64,000 bases of DNA from an uncultured Candidatus Saccharibacteria bacterium (GCA_947307225.1 CAMZIL010000002.1:1-64000), one strand, 5' to 3'; shown: positions 41,788 to 50,693, counted from the first letter of the stretch. Notes: generated by a model not told the origin, from the sequence alone. Program-made: numbers and translations.

Positions 41788-42399
41788 TTATTTCTTTGGA
41801 TGCCATTCGACGGCGTTACGGCAGGATTTGCATTTGCCGACGGTGCCGATGATATGGTTAGCTTTACCGCAGCTAGGGCACTTAACGACGTGAGGTGTTT
41901 CTTGGTCGGCCGGGTCGGTCGAGGCGTTGTCTTTTTGCATGACGCGCGACGAAACGTTCTTTGGCTGGTTGCTGTTCGCTTCGGATTTAGCCATAGAAGC
42001 CATTCTGATGGCCTGTGAGGCAAGGTTAGCGACTTTGCTGAGAACTTGGCTAGCAATGAGCATAATGATGCTGAAAATCGCTGTCCAGCGGCCAAAGTCG
42101 GTTAGCTTTGGATATAGCGGATGAGCGCGGAAATCGATAAGAGGTTGAAAGACTGGGACTTGGTCACCAAAATTCTGTTGGAGCAGCTCGTAACCGCGAG
42201 GAGCGAGGCAGAGTAACGCAACGATGAGAATTGCGGCCGGAACGCGGTAGTAGCGGTAGCTGCCATAAATGAAGAGGCGTGCAATTGTTAGAATGACACC
42301 GAGTGGCGGCACGAAGTATAAAGTGACAAGTAAAACCGGTAGGCTGCAGATTAGCCTTGGTGCGGAGGGGAGTCTAAAAGAGAAATTTTGCAGATTCAT
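41788..42399 (-). CDS. Membrane protein with C-terminal zinc ribbon
   Basis: A 203-residue protein. Three or four membrane helices fill residues about 14-130. The C-terminal tail holds CPSCGKANHIIGTVGKCKSC, a two-CxxC zinc ribbon (about 176-195), ending in a basic stretch. Unknown function. On the minus strand TAAAAT ends six bases before the ATG, so it is another leaderless candidate. Sortase lies immediately upstream on the same strand. Confidence 0.75.
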   Translation of the reverse strand: MNLQNFSFRLPSAPRLICSLPVLLVTLYFVPPLGVILTIARLFIYGSYRYYRVPAAILIVALLCLAPRGYELLQQNFGDQVPVFQPLIDFRAHPLYPKLTDFGRWTAIFSIIMLIASQVLSKVANLASQAIRMASMAKSEANSNQPKNVSSRVMQKDNASTDPADQETPHVVKCPSCGKANHIIGTVGKCKSCRNAVEWHPKK

Positions 42400-42405
42400 A
42401 GCCTC

Positions 42406-42411
42406 ATTTTA
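42406..42411 (-). promoter_or_regulatory. -10 box of the 41788 gene, leaderless type
   Basis: Minus-strand TGG-TAAAAT, six bases, ATG. It overlaps the end of the sortase gene. Confidence 0.5.
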
Positions 42412-42419
42412 CCATGGTC

Positions 42420-43682
42420 TTATTGCTGACCAGTTAGCCACTTCCAGAATTGGACTAGTGGCGGATCGTCGTTCTTTGGCATCTCTGGCTGGTTGTTTTC
42501 GTCGATTTCGACTGGCTCTTCGACTTCTGGGGCGCCTTCATAGGATGGGTGAATTTGTTCGCCGTAGACAAGGAGACGGTATTTTGAAGTACCGAGTGGC
42601 GTACAGGTGATGAGAGTGATCATTGGCTTACCAGAGTTGTCGCTGGCAATTTTGCGAAGAGCGGCAGAGTTGGATGGGTCGACTGTGCGTGTACCGGTGA
42701 CGCGGTAAGTGTAGCGCTGGCCCTTGTAGTCCATATAGATGAGGTCATTCGCGGCCATCCTAGTGAGGCCGGAGAAGATGAATTTATAATCGGATTGCTG
42801 ATAGATGTTGCCCGCAGAGTGACCAGATACGGCGAAGTTGCCGATTTCGCCTGGGTTGGCGGAGGCGCCAGGGATAGAGAAGTGTGCGACGCCGTTAGAC
42901 ATGGCGGCGGACATCGAGTTTAGATCGTTTTTAGCGCCGAATACGACTGGGACCTCAACGTTTAGCTTTGGGATCATAAGGGTTGGTTTGTTGTGGACGC
43001 TGGCGGAGACGGTTGGATCGATAGCTGAGATATCATTCACGTCGGAACCGCCTGGCGACATATAGGCAACAGCGTTGGCAATAATGACTTGGTTGTATTC
43101 AAAGAGAAGGCCAAGAATCAAAATGGATAGACCGATTGTGATAGGTATAAAGTGGCGTGATTTGCGCATTTTTTTGGCGCGTTTGGCGACTTTTTTCTGG
43201 ATTTTTGCCTTGAAATCGTTCTGGACATCCTGAGGGTTTTCTTGAGTTTGCCCCTGGGTAGCGACGGAATACATCGCCGTGCGTTCGTTGGCGGCTTGCG
43301 ATTCGCGTTCGGCATAGTCGCGTTCGAGTTTTAGACGTTCGCGAGCGACGTAATCTTTAGCGGCGCGGCCGTAGTACTGGCCATAATACTTCTGATAGTA
43401 TTGCTGCCAGGCGGTGTGGTATTTGCGCCAATCTTCGGCTTTAATCTGAGGGGTAGCAGCGGCTGCCTGCTTGTTCGTTTCGCGGTAATTTTGAGGAGAA
43501 TGTTTGTATGCTTCGAGGACTTTTTGGCGAGCCAAAGCTGCCGCCGTCTGCTGCTGTCGCTGCGCTACGGTCGGCGTTTTTGCCGCTTGCCCAGGCTGTG
43601 CGTAGCCATTTTTCGCTGCGGCTTGCCCCCAAGCGTTCCAGCTAGGAGGAGTAGTCGGTTGCCCACCTTTCTGATTGTCCAT
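42420..43682 (-). CDS. Sortase with long cytoplasmic Gln/Ala/Tyr-rich extension
   Basis: Transpeptidase that joins surface proteins to the cell wall. The catalytic His is in VSGHSAG (near residue 292), Cys in LITCTPLG (near 360) and Arg in SKYRLLVYG. A single membrane helix (about 178-200) anchors it. The first ~175 residues are polar and Gln/Ala/Tyr-rich (KYHTAWQQYYQKYYGQYYGR), predicted disordered and coiled, and far longer than in ordinary sortases. TAGAAT lies eight bases before the ATG. The 13678 product with its IPKTG tail is the candidate substrate here. Class D or E is more likely than A. Confidence 0.88.
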   Translation of the reverse strand: MDNQKGGQPTTPPSWNAWGQAAAKNGYAQPGQAAKTPTVAQRQQQTAAALARQKVLEAYKHSPQNYRETNKQAAAATPQIKAEDWRKYHTAWQQYYQKYYGQYYGRAAKDYVARERLKLERDYAERESQAANERTAMYSVATQGQTQENPQDVQNDFKAKIQKKVAKRAKKMRKSRHFIPITIGLSILILGLLFEYNQVIIANAVAYMSPGGSDVNDISAIDPTVSASVHNKPTLMIPKLNVEVPVVFGAKNDLNSMSAAMSNGVAHFSIPGASANPGEIGNFAVSGHSAGNIYQQSDYKFIFSGLTRMAANDLIYMDYKGQRYTYRVTGTRTVDPSNSAALRKIASDNSGKPMITLITCTPLGTSKYRLLVYGEQIHPSYEGAPEVEEPVEIDENNQPEMPKNDDPPLVQFWKWLTGQQ

Positions 43683-43690
43683 TTAGGTAT

Positions 43691-43723
43691 ATTCTAGCAT
43701 AAACGTATCTTTTATGCTAAACT
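43691..43723. promoter_or_regulatory. Back-to-back extended -10 promoters (sortase and tRNA-Leu)
   Basis: Minus-strand TATGC-TAGAAT (ATTCTA at 43691-43696) for sortase and plus-strand TATGC-TAAACT (43718-43723) for the tRNA. GCATAA and TTATGC form an inverted repeat between them. Confidence 0.5.
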
Positions 43724-43747
43724 AATATTGTTCTTTCAGAGAGCTAT

Positions 43748-43834
43748 GGGCGAGTGGTGGAATTGGTAGACACGCTAGACTCAAAATCTTGTGACAGCAA
43801 TGTCGTGAGGGTTCAAGTCCCTCCTCGCCCACCA
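43748..43834 (+). tRNA. tRNA-Leu (anticodon CAA)
   Basis: GGGCGAG (43748-43754) pairs with CTCGCCC (43824-43830); discriminator A and an encoded CCA follow. The anticodon loop CTCAAAA gives CAA. The long variable arm (about 43794-43809) and TGGTAGACACG D-arm are typical of leucine tRNA. The anticodon stem has one U-U mismatch. Confidence 0.95.
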
Positions 43835-43869
43835 TTTCAGAATCCGCCATATTGGCGGCTTTTTGTTGG

Positions 43870-43875
43870 TATAAT
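43870..43875 (+). promoter_or_regulatory. -10 box of the 43882 gene, leaderless type
   Basis: TGG-TATAAT follows the short GCCATATTGGC hairpin and T run after the tRNA, and ends six bases before the ATG. Confidence 0.6.
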
Positions 43876-43881
43876 TTTGGT

Positions 43882-44910
43882 ATGAAAAGCGCAAAGAGAG
43901 CGGAAATCTCATACGAGAGAAAACCGGGTAAAATTCATTCATTTTTCGCACTAAAGTTTCATGATGGCGACGAGGATCGCGCTAAGGTGGAGGCAATTGA
44001 AGCGGCACTAAATAAGGCTGGTGTCGAGATAACCTTGATGGCGAGAGACGTCGAGAAGTGGGGCAAAGCAGAAATCCCGGTTGGCAAGACTTTAATGAAG
44101 GATTTTGCTTTCCCGGCGATGAAGCAATGCGACTGCAATATTATTGAATTCAGCGAAAAAGGCGTTGGTCTCGGCATGAATGGCGGCTTCTGCTATGCGG
44201 CCGGTAAGCCGATTTATGTGATTGCGAAAAAGGGCAGTGATATTTCGACAACAATGGCAAATATCGCTACGGAAGTGATTTTCTATGAAAAGCCGGAGGA
44301 CCTCATCGCTCCGTTTAAACGTATTGTGGCGGGCTTTCCGCGCGTTATTTTGGCGTCTAGCTCGAAGTACCGTAAACAGATGATGATGGATGCGGGAATT
44401 CCATTTGAGGTGGTCGTAAGCGACGCTGACGAGACTCCAGATGAAGCGAAATCTCTGAAAGATCAGTTGGCGGAAATTGCGATGCGCAAAGCGATGGTAG
44501 TATTTGAAGCTACAAAGAAGCGTGGTCGCAGGCTAATAATTGCTGCCGATCAAAACATTGCGTTTGAGAATGTGCTTTACGGGAAGCAGAAGACCGTCAA
44601 AGCCGCACGTGAGTTGCTATGCAAGATGCGCGGTTCGGATGAGATCTATTCTTATACTGGTAATGCAATTATCCTTGCCGATGGCGATAAGATTTTGCAG
44701 ACCGTGAATCTGACCGATACGGCGAGACTGGTGATGGATGATTTGTCGGACGACGAAATCGAGGAATTCTTGAAGCTCGACACTTGGAAAACAGTTTGCG
44801 GCGCAGCAAATATTAATAACTCATTCTTTGTACGACTAAAAGAAGGACGCCTTTCGACGGCGCAGGGTATGACTTTAGAGTACGCAAAAGAATTGTTGCG
44901 CGATCTATAG
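43882..44910 (+). CDS. Fusion of a nucleoside 2-deoxyribosyltransferase-like domain and a Maf nucleotide pyrophosphatase
   Basis: A 342-residue protein in two parts. Residues 1-148 resemble nucleoside 2-deoxyribosyltransferases (HSFFALKFHDGDEDRAKVE, IIEFSEKGVGLGMNGGFCYA, AGKPIYVI). Residues 152-342 are a Maf domain: VILASSSKYRKQMM, the catalytic AADQNIAF, LYGKQKTVKAA and YSYTGNAIILADG. Maf proteins hydrolyse non-canonical or modified NTPs, so the fusion would join base exchange with pool cleaning. I chose the ATG at 43882, as the in-frame codon at 43852 lies in the terminator region after the tRNA. It overlaps the convergent gene by six bases. Confidence 0.85.
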   Translation: MKSAKRAEISYERKPGKIHSFFALKFHDGDEDRAKVEAIEAALNKAGVEITLMARDVEKWGKAEIPVGKTLMKDFAFPAMKQCDCNIIEFSEKGVGLGMNGGFCYAAGKPIYVIAKKGSDISTTMANIATEVIFYEKPEDLIAPFKRIVAGFPRVILASSSKYRKQMMMDAGIPFEVVVSDADETPDEAKSLKDQLAEIAMRKAMVVFEATKKRGRRLIIAADQNIAFENVLYGKQKTVKAARELLCKMRGSDEIYSYTGNAIILADGDKILQTVNLTDTARLVMDDLSDDEIEEFLKLDTWKTVCGAANINNSFFVRLKEGRLSTAQGMTLEYAKELLRDL

Positions 44911-46413
44911 AGCTTTGCGTTTTAGTTTGTATTTGATTGTGGTTTCGGTAGTATTAACTGGGGCGGCATCGGATGGGGCTTTGCTGTCCGCATCGGTTGC
45001 CGACTCTTCTTCGGTGGCGTCAAAGTAATAGAGCCACTTGTTGTTTTCGCTGATTGCAACTGGGAATGGATTGTTGACGTTGGAGATGATCTCGCGGCGG
45101 TTGTCGCCATCAAAGTCGCGAATAACGATTGTGCTGTCGATATTTTGCCAGATTAGGTAAGTATCGAGCCAGTTGATGTTTGTGAGAGTATTGTCAAGCT
45201 TGATGTCGAAACTATCTTTAGTCTCGACGTCGTAACTAGTTAGGCGCTTTTCGCCAGAGAGAACAGCGACGCGCTGGTTTGCGTTGACGGATAGAAGTTG
45301 CGGCACGTAATCGAGCTCGCGCTCGAAAGTTGTCTTTAGTTTGGAGACGTCGTTCTTGCCATAGGAAGGATATTTGCCGCTGATGAGTTTGACGTTCTTG
45401 TCGACGCTGTAGATGAGCCATTCTTCATTCCAATAGGTACCCATCGCGAGTTTAAACACGGTTTTATCAGAGGTATTTTCAAATTTCGTGATGGTCGTGT
45501 AGCCTTTCTCGCCTTCCTTAAAGAAGCTGAGCTGGCGTACGTCATTGTCTACATGAATAAACGAAATGGCGTCGCGGTTATGCGCGATTTTCTCGATGCC
45601 GGTTGCGATTGCGCCAGAGATCGTAAGGTTATTAACGTCGATGAGGCGAAGGTTCTGGTTTTCGAGGGCCCAGAGCTTGCTGGCTGAATCGTTGATAATG
45701 AGAATGCTATCAAAGGCTAGGTTGAACTTCTTGCTAAGATTAATGCTATTTTCTGGATGCTCGAGATCGACAAGATGCCAGCTTGTCTTGTTATTGACGG
45801 TCCACTTTGCGAGGAAGCGGTTATTATTTTCGTTCCAGGCGACGATGGAAATTGCGCCATCGACGGCCTTTGCCGCGGTGGTGCTGAGGAAATTATTGAG
45901 GTCCTGCTTGTTGTTCTTGGCTTTGTCGCCTTGAATATCAATAATATTTAGAGCGTTTTTGCCGTTTTCGATAACAAGGAGTTTTTTGCGGTCGGCAGAG
46001 AATGAGGCGAGACGTAATTCGTCGAAAGTCTTAGCGTCGCTAATGTTGTTCTTTTTAGGGAAGAGGCGAATCCACTCGACGCGGGTAAGGAGGCCGGCGT
46101 CGATACGGAGGTTCTTGGACCAGGTGTCGTAGCCGGATTTTGTGACTTTGATCTGATGCATGCCACTACTGAGCATCTTGCTGAACTCGGTATGACTGAA
46201 CTGAGCTTCGCCGTCAATATTGACGTTCGCATCGGAGGGATTAGATGCGAGCTGGACGAGGCCGGCCTGTTCGAGCTTGCCGGATTCATTAAATGTGAAA
46301 CCCATCGCAATCATCATAAGGATGAAAACGATCGCTACGACGGAAATGCACATAAAAATATTGGTCGCGATTACGCGAATATTTCGCAGTCTTTTTGATC
46401 TCGCACGGTCCAT
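44905..46413 (-). CDS. PEGA-domain protein with beta-propeller-like outer part
   Basis: A 502-residue protein. One membrane helix near residues 15-40 (MCISVVAIVFILMMIAMGF), then a PEGA domain (about 53-115: QLASNPSDANVNIDGE, GMHQIKVTKSGYDTWSK), then about 330 residues of repeated strands that look like a beta-propeller. The tail is Ser/Ala/Asp-rich. PEGA proteins are surface or envelope proteins. TATAAT lies 11 bases before the ATG on the minus strand and no Shine-Dalgarno sequence is seen. Confidence 0.8.
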   Translation of the reverse strand: MDRARSKRLRNIRVIATNIFMCISVVAIVFILMMIAMGFTFNESGKLEQAGLVQLASNPSDANVNIDGEAQFSHTEFSKMLSSGMHQIKVTKSGYDTWSKNLRIDAGLLTRVEWIRLFPKKNNISDAKTFDELRLASFSADRKKLLVIENGKNALNIIDIQGDKAKNNKQDLNNFLSTTAAKAVDGAISIVAWNENNNRFLAKWTVNNKTSWHLVDLEHPENSINLSKKFNLAFDSILIINDSASKLWALENQNLRLIDVNNLTISGAIATGIEKIAHNRDAISFIHVDNDVRQLSFFKEGEKGYTTITKFENTSDKTVFKLAMGTYWNEEWLIYSVDKNVKLISGKYPSYGKNDVSKLKTTFERELDYVPQLLSVNANQRVAVLSGEKRLTSYDVETKDSFDIKLDNTLTNINWLDTYLIWQNIDSTIVIRDFDGDNRREIISNVNNPFPVAISENNKWLYYFDATEEESATDADSKAPSDAAPVNTTETTIKYKLKRKAL

Positions 46414-46489
46414 AAATTGAATTAATTATATCACAAATAATGCTTATGCTTAAAAGAATTGAACGTTGAACAAATATTTTAAAATGCTA

Positions 46490-46518
46490 TTGATTTCCGC
46501 GCGCTTATGTTTTAAGAT
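46490..46518 (+). promoter_or_regulatory. Promoter of the 46546 gene
   Basis: TTGATT (46490-46495), 17-base spacer, TAAGAT (46513-46518). The leader carries AGAGAGG before the ATG. Confidence 0.55.
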
Positions 46519-46545
46519 AACATTAGCAGAATTAAGAGAGGTAGT

Positions 46546-47601
46546 ATGGACGGAGTCAAAGTCAGAGTTGGAAATGCATCTAGCGCGAAGAACGCGAGCG
46601 CAGTTAATAAGCGTCGACTCCAGAGTTCTACTACGCTTAACCGTAGGTTCGTAAAGAAACCTACTCCAGCCCCTAGGATTAAGGCTTCGGCCGGTGCTGC
46701 TTCCCGTGCTTTAAAGATGCAGAGCAAGAAGCGCGTTTTGATCGAAAAAGGCCATGGTGTAAAGCTTCAGCCAGTCGAAAAAGTTGCCCAGAAAGAAACA
46801 ATTGCGCAGGAGACCGAAAAAGTTGTTCAGCGCGCTGAAAAGCAGCTTGGTGCGCAGACTCAGCGCAGCAAAGTTGAGGCTCGCGCGGCTTCAAATACGA
46901 TTTCTTTGCGCGATTTAGCTTCCGTGAAAGCGATTGACGATGAGCCAATTGCGCCAGCTCGTGATTCTCGTTTGGCGAAGGTTGCGAAGGCGAAAATGGC
47001 CGCTCGCAAGGCTGCCGCTCAGCCACAGGCTTTGACGGCGCAGGAATTGAAGGAGCGCGCTATTCAGCAGGCGCTTCGCAAGGTTTCGACGATGAGCGAT
47101 GAGGAAGAATCCAGCGCAAAGGGCGCAAAGCATCATTTCTGGCAGAAAAAGCGCTTCGCTTTGGCTGCTACGATGGCGGTTATTTCGCTTGCCGTCCTTG
47201 GCTATCTTGTCAGCGTGAATTTGCCTGATATCTCCGTGCGCGTCGCAGCAATGCATAGCGGTATTGAGAAGGCTTATCCTAGCTATGTTCCAGCGAACTA
47301 CCGCCTCGATGGCCTCGTAAAAGAGGAAAATGGCCGCATCACGATGGCATTCAAGAACGATCGCGATCAGAGATTCACTCTGATGGAGGAGAAGTCCTCT
47401 TGGGATTCATCAGCAGTGCTTACAAATTATGTTTTGAAGAAGTGGGGCGCTAGCTACTCAATCGCAAAGGGGCAGGGATTGACTATCTATATCTCTGGCT
47501 CGAATGCGGCTTGGGTGAACGGCGGCGTGTTCTACGTGATTAATGACGAAACGAACTCGCTTAGCGCTGGTGACTTGCACGATATTGCAGTCAGCTTATA
47601 A
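46546..47601 (+). CDS. Single-pass membrane protein with basic N-terminal tail and DUF4367-like domain
   Basis: A 351-residue protein. Residues 1-195 are basic, Ala/Lys/Arg-rich and probably disordered, facing the cytoplasm. One membrane helix lies near 202-222. The outer domain (about 238-351) matches the DUF4367 pattern: YPSYVPANYRLDGLVKEE, ITMAFKNDRDQRFTL and a final GDLHDIAVSL. Function unknown. The basic tail might bind nucleic acid or ribosomes; that is only a suggestion from composition. Confidence 0.75.
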   Translation: MDGVKVRVGNASSAKNASAVNKRRLQSSTTLNRRFVKKPTPAPRIKASAGAASRALKMQSKKRVLIEKGHGVKLQPVEKVAQKETIAQETEKVVQRAEKQLGAQTQRSKVEARAASNTISLRDLASVKAIDDEPIAPARDSRLAKVAKAKMAARKAAAQPQALTAQELKERAIQQALRKVSTMSDEEESSAKGAKHHFWQKKRFALAATMAVISLAVLGYLVSVNLPDISVRVAAMHSGIEKAYPSYVPANYRLDGLVKEENGRITMAFKNDRDQRFTLMEEKSSWDSSAVLTNYVLKKWGASYSIAKGQGLTIYISGSNAAWVNGGVFYVINDETNSLSAGDLHDIAVSL

Positions 47602-47612
47602 TTAGGCAATCA

Positions 47613-47638
47613 AACAGGGGTGAGAGCCCCTGTTTTTT
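47613..47638 (+). terminator. Terminator after the 46546 gene
   Basis: AACAGGGG and CCCCTGTT with TTTTTT. Confidence 0.9.
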
Positions 47639-47649
47639 GTGCCTTCCTC

Positions 47650-47678
47650 TTGACTTTTTGGTAAGCTTATGCTATAAT
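47650..47678 (+). promoter_or_regulatory. Strong promoter of the 47751 gene
   Basis: TTGACT (47650-47655), 17-base spacer ending CTTATGC, TATAAT (47673-47678). The leader is about 65 bases. Confidence 0.8.
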
Positions 47679-47730
47679 TAGAAGGATTAGCCTTTTTGAG
47701 GCTTATTTTGAACATTTCGGCCTTTTCGTT

Positions 47731-47749
47731 TTTCCATAGGAGGTGGAAA
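47731..47749 (+). promoter_or_regulatory. Ribosome-binding site presented in a hairpin loop
   Basis: TTTCCA (47731-47736) pairs with TGGAAA (47744-47749); the loop TAGGAGG is the Shine-Dalgarno sequence, one base from the ATG side of the stem. Confidence 0.5.
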
Positions 47750-47750
47750 T

Positions 47751-48053
47751 ATGAAAAATTCTACAAGAAATTCACTCGCGTCATTCCCGACAGCATATAA
47801 GTCAGGCAGAAAAGCAGCAGAATCAATGGACGAGAACGAGAGCTTCTCTGATCTTCTTGAGTCTCTTTTCTTCGGCATAGGCGTCATTCTTCTTCTTGCA
47901 ATATTTGTTTTCGTATTTGCGAGATCGGAATGGTTAATTCCGTCTATTTTGGGCAGGCTTGGACTTGCCAGCGTAGTAGATGCAATGCTTCTGCTTTCGC
48001 TCGCTTTGTTTGTAAGCACTGCCGATAAAGATAAAGAGGAAGACGACGAGTAA
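47751..48053 (+). CDS. Small membrane protein
   Basis: A 100-residue protein with a polar N-terminus (1-35), two hydrophobic helices (about 37-58 and 70-88) and an acidic end, KDKEEDDE. No family recognised. It has its own strong promoter and leader, so it may be well expressed. Confidence 0.7.
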   Translation: MKNSTRNSLASFPTAYKSGRKAAESMDENESFSDLLESLFFGIGVILLLAIFVFVFARSEWLIPSILGRLGLASVVDAMLLLSLALFVSTADKDKEEDDE

Positions 48054-48062
48054 AATAGAGCT

Positions 48063-48096
48063 GAGCCCCTTCGGGAATTATCCCAGGGGCTTTTAT
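48063..48096 (+). terminator. Terminator before pgi, running into a promoter
   Basis: AGCCCCT and AGGGGCT stem, then TTTTATTATGCTAAAAT: the T run merges with an extended -10 (TATGC-TAAAAT) for pgi. Confidence 0.75.
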
Positions 48097-48131
48097 TATG
48101 CTAAAATAAAGGTAAGTATTTCGGAGGTTTC

Positions 48132-49391
48132 ATGATTGATTTTAGGTGCGATTATAAAGGTTTAATCTCTGACGAAGAGCTAAACGAGCGTGTTGCATTG
48201 ACGCGTCAGTTTGTGGCGCGGGCGCAGCAGGACGGTTTTGGTGGCTGGGTGGATTTGCCAGTAAACTACGACCGCGACGAATTTGCACGTATTAAGTCAG
48301 CAGCAGCTCAGATTAATGCAGATTCAGATTATTTGATTTGTGTTGGCATTGGTGGCAGCTATCTCGGTCATCGTGCCGTGATTGAGGCGCTCGGCGGTGA
48401 ACGTGGTCGTACGAAGATCCTCTATGCTGGCAATTCGCTCAGCGCGCGCGAGCTCGAAAAAGTCGTGAAGCAACTCGGCGCCGCAGATTTCTCCGTAAAT
48501 GTGATTTCGAAGTCTGGCACGACAACGGAGCCAGCAGTGGCATTCCGCACTTTCAAGAAGCTTCTGATCGATAAATACGGCGAGGAAGCGGCGGCGAAGC
48601 GCATTTATGCGACGACGGACGCAAACAAGGGCGCGCTGCATGATGAGGCAGTTGCAAAAGGCTATACGACTTTTGTGGTGCCGGATAATATCGGTGGTCG
48701 CTATTCGGTTTTGACCGGGGTTGGTTTGCTCGCAATTGCGGTAGCGGGAATTGATATTGATAGGTTGATGGATGGCGCAGAGGAAGAGCGTACGGCTTTG
48801 ATTTCTGATGGCGGCAAGGCGGCAGAATATGCGGTTCTTCGCAATGTTATGCTTGAGAAAGGCTATAACATTGAGGTATTGGCGAACTTCGAGCCGAGCT
48901 TTATGTATTTTAATGAATGGTGGAAGCAGCTATTCGGCGAAAGCGAAGGCAAAGAGGGCAAGGGTATTTTCCCGGCCAGCGTAATTTATTCGACCGATCT
49001 TCATTCGATGGGGCAATACATGCAGGAAGGTCGCCGTGCTTTGTTTGAGACTTTTGTCGAGATCGCTGGTGACTATGCCGGTGTGACGGTGCCGGGTTCT
49101 GCCGAGAACCTTGATGGCCTGCAGTATTTGGAAGGTCGTGAGCTCGATAGCATTTGTAAGGTTGCAGCTCAGGCGACGCGCGAAGCGCATGCGGCGGGCG
49201 GTGTGCCGGTAACACAAATAACCATGCCAAACATCGATGAGCGTTCACTTGGTGCGTTGATTTACTTCTTTGAGATGGCTTGCGCATTGAGCGCCTTTAC
49301 GCTTGGCGTGAACCCATTTAACCAGCCAGGCGTTGAGGCTTACAAAACGCGCATGTTTGAACTATTAGGTAAACCTGGCTACAATAACTAA
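48132..49391 (+). CDS. pgi: Glucose-6-phosphate isomerase
   Basis: Interconverts glucose-6-phosphate and fructose-6-phosphate. The 419-residue protein is of the short (Firmicutes-like) type. Family motifs: VGIGGSYLGHRA (near residue 73), VISKSGTTTEPAVAF, GGRYSVLTGVGLL and the C-terminal NPFNQPGVEAYK. CGGAGG precedes the ATG. With enolase nearby this is the visible part of glycolysis in the window. Confidence 0.95.
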   Translation: MIDFRCDYKGLISDEELNERVALTRQFVARAQQDGFGGWVDLPVNYDRDEFARIKSAAAQINADSDYLICVGIGGSYLGHRAVIEALGGERGRTKILYAGNSLSARELEKVVKQLGAADFSVNVISKSGTTTEPAVAFRTFKKLLIDKYGEEAAAKRIYATTDANKGALHDEAVAKGYTTFVVPDNIGGRYSVLTGVGLLAIAVAGIDIDRLMDGAEEERTALISDGGKAAEYAVLRNVMLEKGYNIEVLANFEPSFMYFNEWWKQLFGESEGKEGKGIFPASVIYSTDLHSMGQYMQEGRRALFETFVEIAGDYAGVTVPGSAENLDGLQYLEGRELDSICKVAAQATREAHAAGGVPVTQITMPNIDERSLGALIYFFEMACALSAFTLGVNPFNQPGVEAYKTRMFELLGKPGYNN

Positions 49392-49392
49392 G

Positions 49393-49860
49393 ATGTTTTT
49401 CAATTTCGTAAAGATATTTCTGATTTCGATGGTGCCGCTGATTGAGCTCCGCGGTGCGATTCCGATTTCGCAGGTTTGGGGTATGCCACCAATCCCTTCG
49501 TATATCGTATGTATTATCGGAAATATGCTGCCGGTGCCTTTCATTTATCTGTTTGCGGCGCGTTTTTTGGAGTGGGGCAAGGACAAGAAGGCGATTGGCA
49601 AGTTTTGCTCTTGGTGTCTAAAGAAGGGGCATAAGGCAGGCAAAAAACTATCCGATAAGGCCGGCGAAAAGGGCGCATTCATTGCATTGCTATTATTCGT
49701 CGGGATCCCACTTCCTGGTACGGGTGCCTGGACGGGCACTTTGGCGGCCAGCTTCCTTGGGTTTGGTTTCAAAAAGTCGGCAATCGCTGTAATGTGCGGC
49801 GTATTGTTGGCGGGTATTATTATGATGACAGCTAGCGCATTAGGAGTAGCATTACTATGA
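49393..49860 (+). CDS. Small multidrug export family membrane protein
   Basis: A 155-residue membrane protein with about four helices, matching the Sm_multidrug_ex family: VPLIELRGAIPISQVWG near the N-terminus and GIPLPGTGAWTGTLAASFLG near residue 105. The name is historical and transport is not proven. It starts one base after pgi and overlaps the next gene by four bases. Confidence 0.8.
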   Translation: MFFNFVKIFLISMVPLIELRGAIPISQVWGMPPIPSYIVCIIGNMLPVPFIYLFAARFLEWGKDKKAIGKFCSWCLKKGHKAGKKLSDKAGEKGAFIALLLFVGIPLPGTGAWTGTLAASFLGFGFKKSAIAVMCGVLLAGIIMMTASALGVALL

Positions 49861-50693
49861 CAGAGAAAAAGACAGCAAAGACAAAGAAGGTGGCAAAGAC
49901 TAGTGAATACAAGAACGCCGTGAAAGGCAAAAAGAAAGGTACGGTCGTCGTTTCGCAGACCTATGTCGCTGTGATGGCGATTATTATCGCTGTGCAGACC
50001 CTAGTAATTCTAGTTTTAATGATGGCGCTGACGACTTCATTGAATGGCAAGGGCATTGATTCGCTATTTGGCGGTGAGCAGACTGCGCAGCGCCAAGACC
50101 GCGACATTAGGCACGGCGGGATTATCGCAGCATCGCCCGAAAGCGGTAATATTGGCGAACATGTTCGCGGCAAGAAGGATTCAAAAGTTGTCTTTATCTG
50201 GTATACCGATATGCAGTGCCCGGCTTGCGCGCAGATGTGGCCAATCATCGAGGCGCTCTATGCGAAATATAGTGACAAGGTGGCATTCGTGACGCGTTAT
50301 TTGCCACTAAATATGCATCCATACGCTCGTCCGGCTTCGATTGCGCTAGAATCGGCTGATGCGCAAGGTTATTATTACGAGATGATGTCGGCTCTCTTTA
50401 CGCGTCGCAATGACTGGGTATATGTCAGCGACGAAGATATGCTCGCGGATCGTTTTGATGAAATCTTTAAGGAAGCCAGTGGCGGTAAGGGCGACGGCGT
50501 AAAATTCCGCGAAGGGCTGAATCGTGAAGAATACGGCAAGAAAGTTGATCACGATATGAAGCTGGCGCGTGAAGATAGCCTCACTTCTACGCCAACAGTC
50601 TTTATTAACGGCCGCGAGATTGACTTTGCGAATGCCTCCGAGGGCGCGTCGACGGCATTTATCAACGCAATCGAAGACGCATTGAACAAATAA
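49857..50693 (+). CDS. Membrane-anchored DsbA-like thiol oxidoreductase
   Basis: A 278-residue protein. The Lys-rich cytoplasmic tail (1-36) is followed by a membrane helix (about 38-60) and a DsbA/thioredoxin-like outer domain with the CPAC active site in YTDMQCPACAQMW (near residue 121) and a cis-proline loop STPTVFINGREI (near 241). It would oxidise or rearrange cysteines in exported proteins; the Cys-rich surface protein at 13678 is a plausible client. It overlaps the upstream gene. Confidence 0.88.
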   Translation: MTEKKTAKTKKVAKTSEYKNAVKGKKKGTVVVSQTYVAVMAIIIAVQTLVILVLMMALTTSLNGKGIDSLFGGEQTAQRQDRDIRHGGIIAASPESGNIGEHVRGKKDSKVVFIWYTDMQCPACAQMWPIIEALYAKYSDKVAFVTRYLPLNMHPYARPASIALESADAQGYYYEMMSALFTRRNDWVYVSDEDMLADRFDEIFKEASGGKGDGVKFREGLNREEYGKKVDHDMKLAREDSLTSTPTVFINGREIDFANASEGASTAFINAIEDALNK

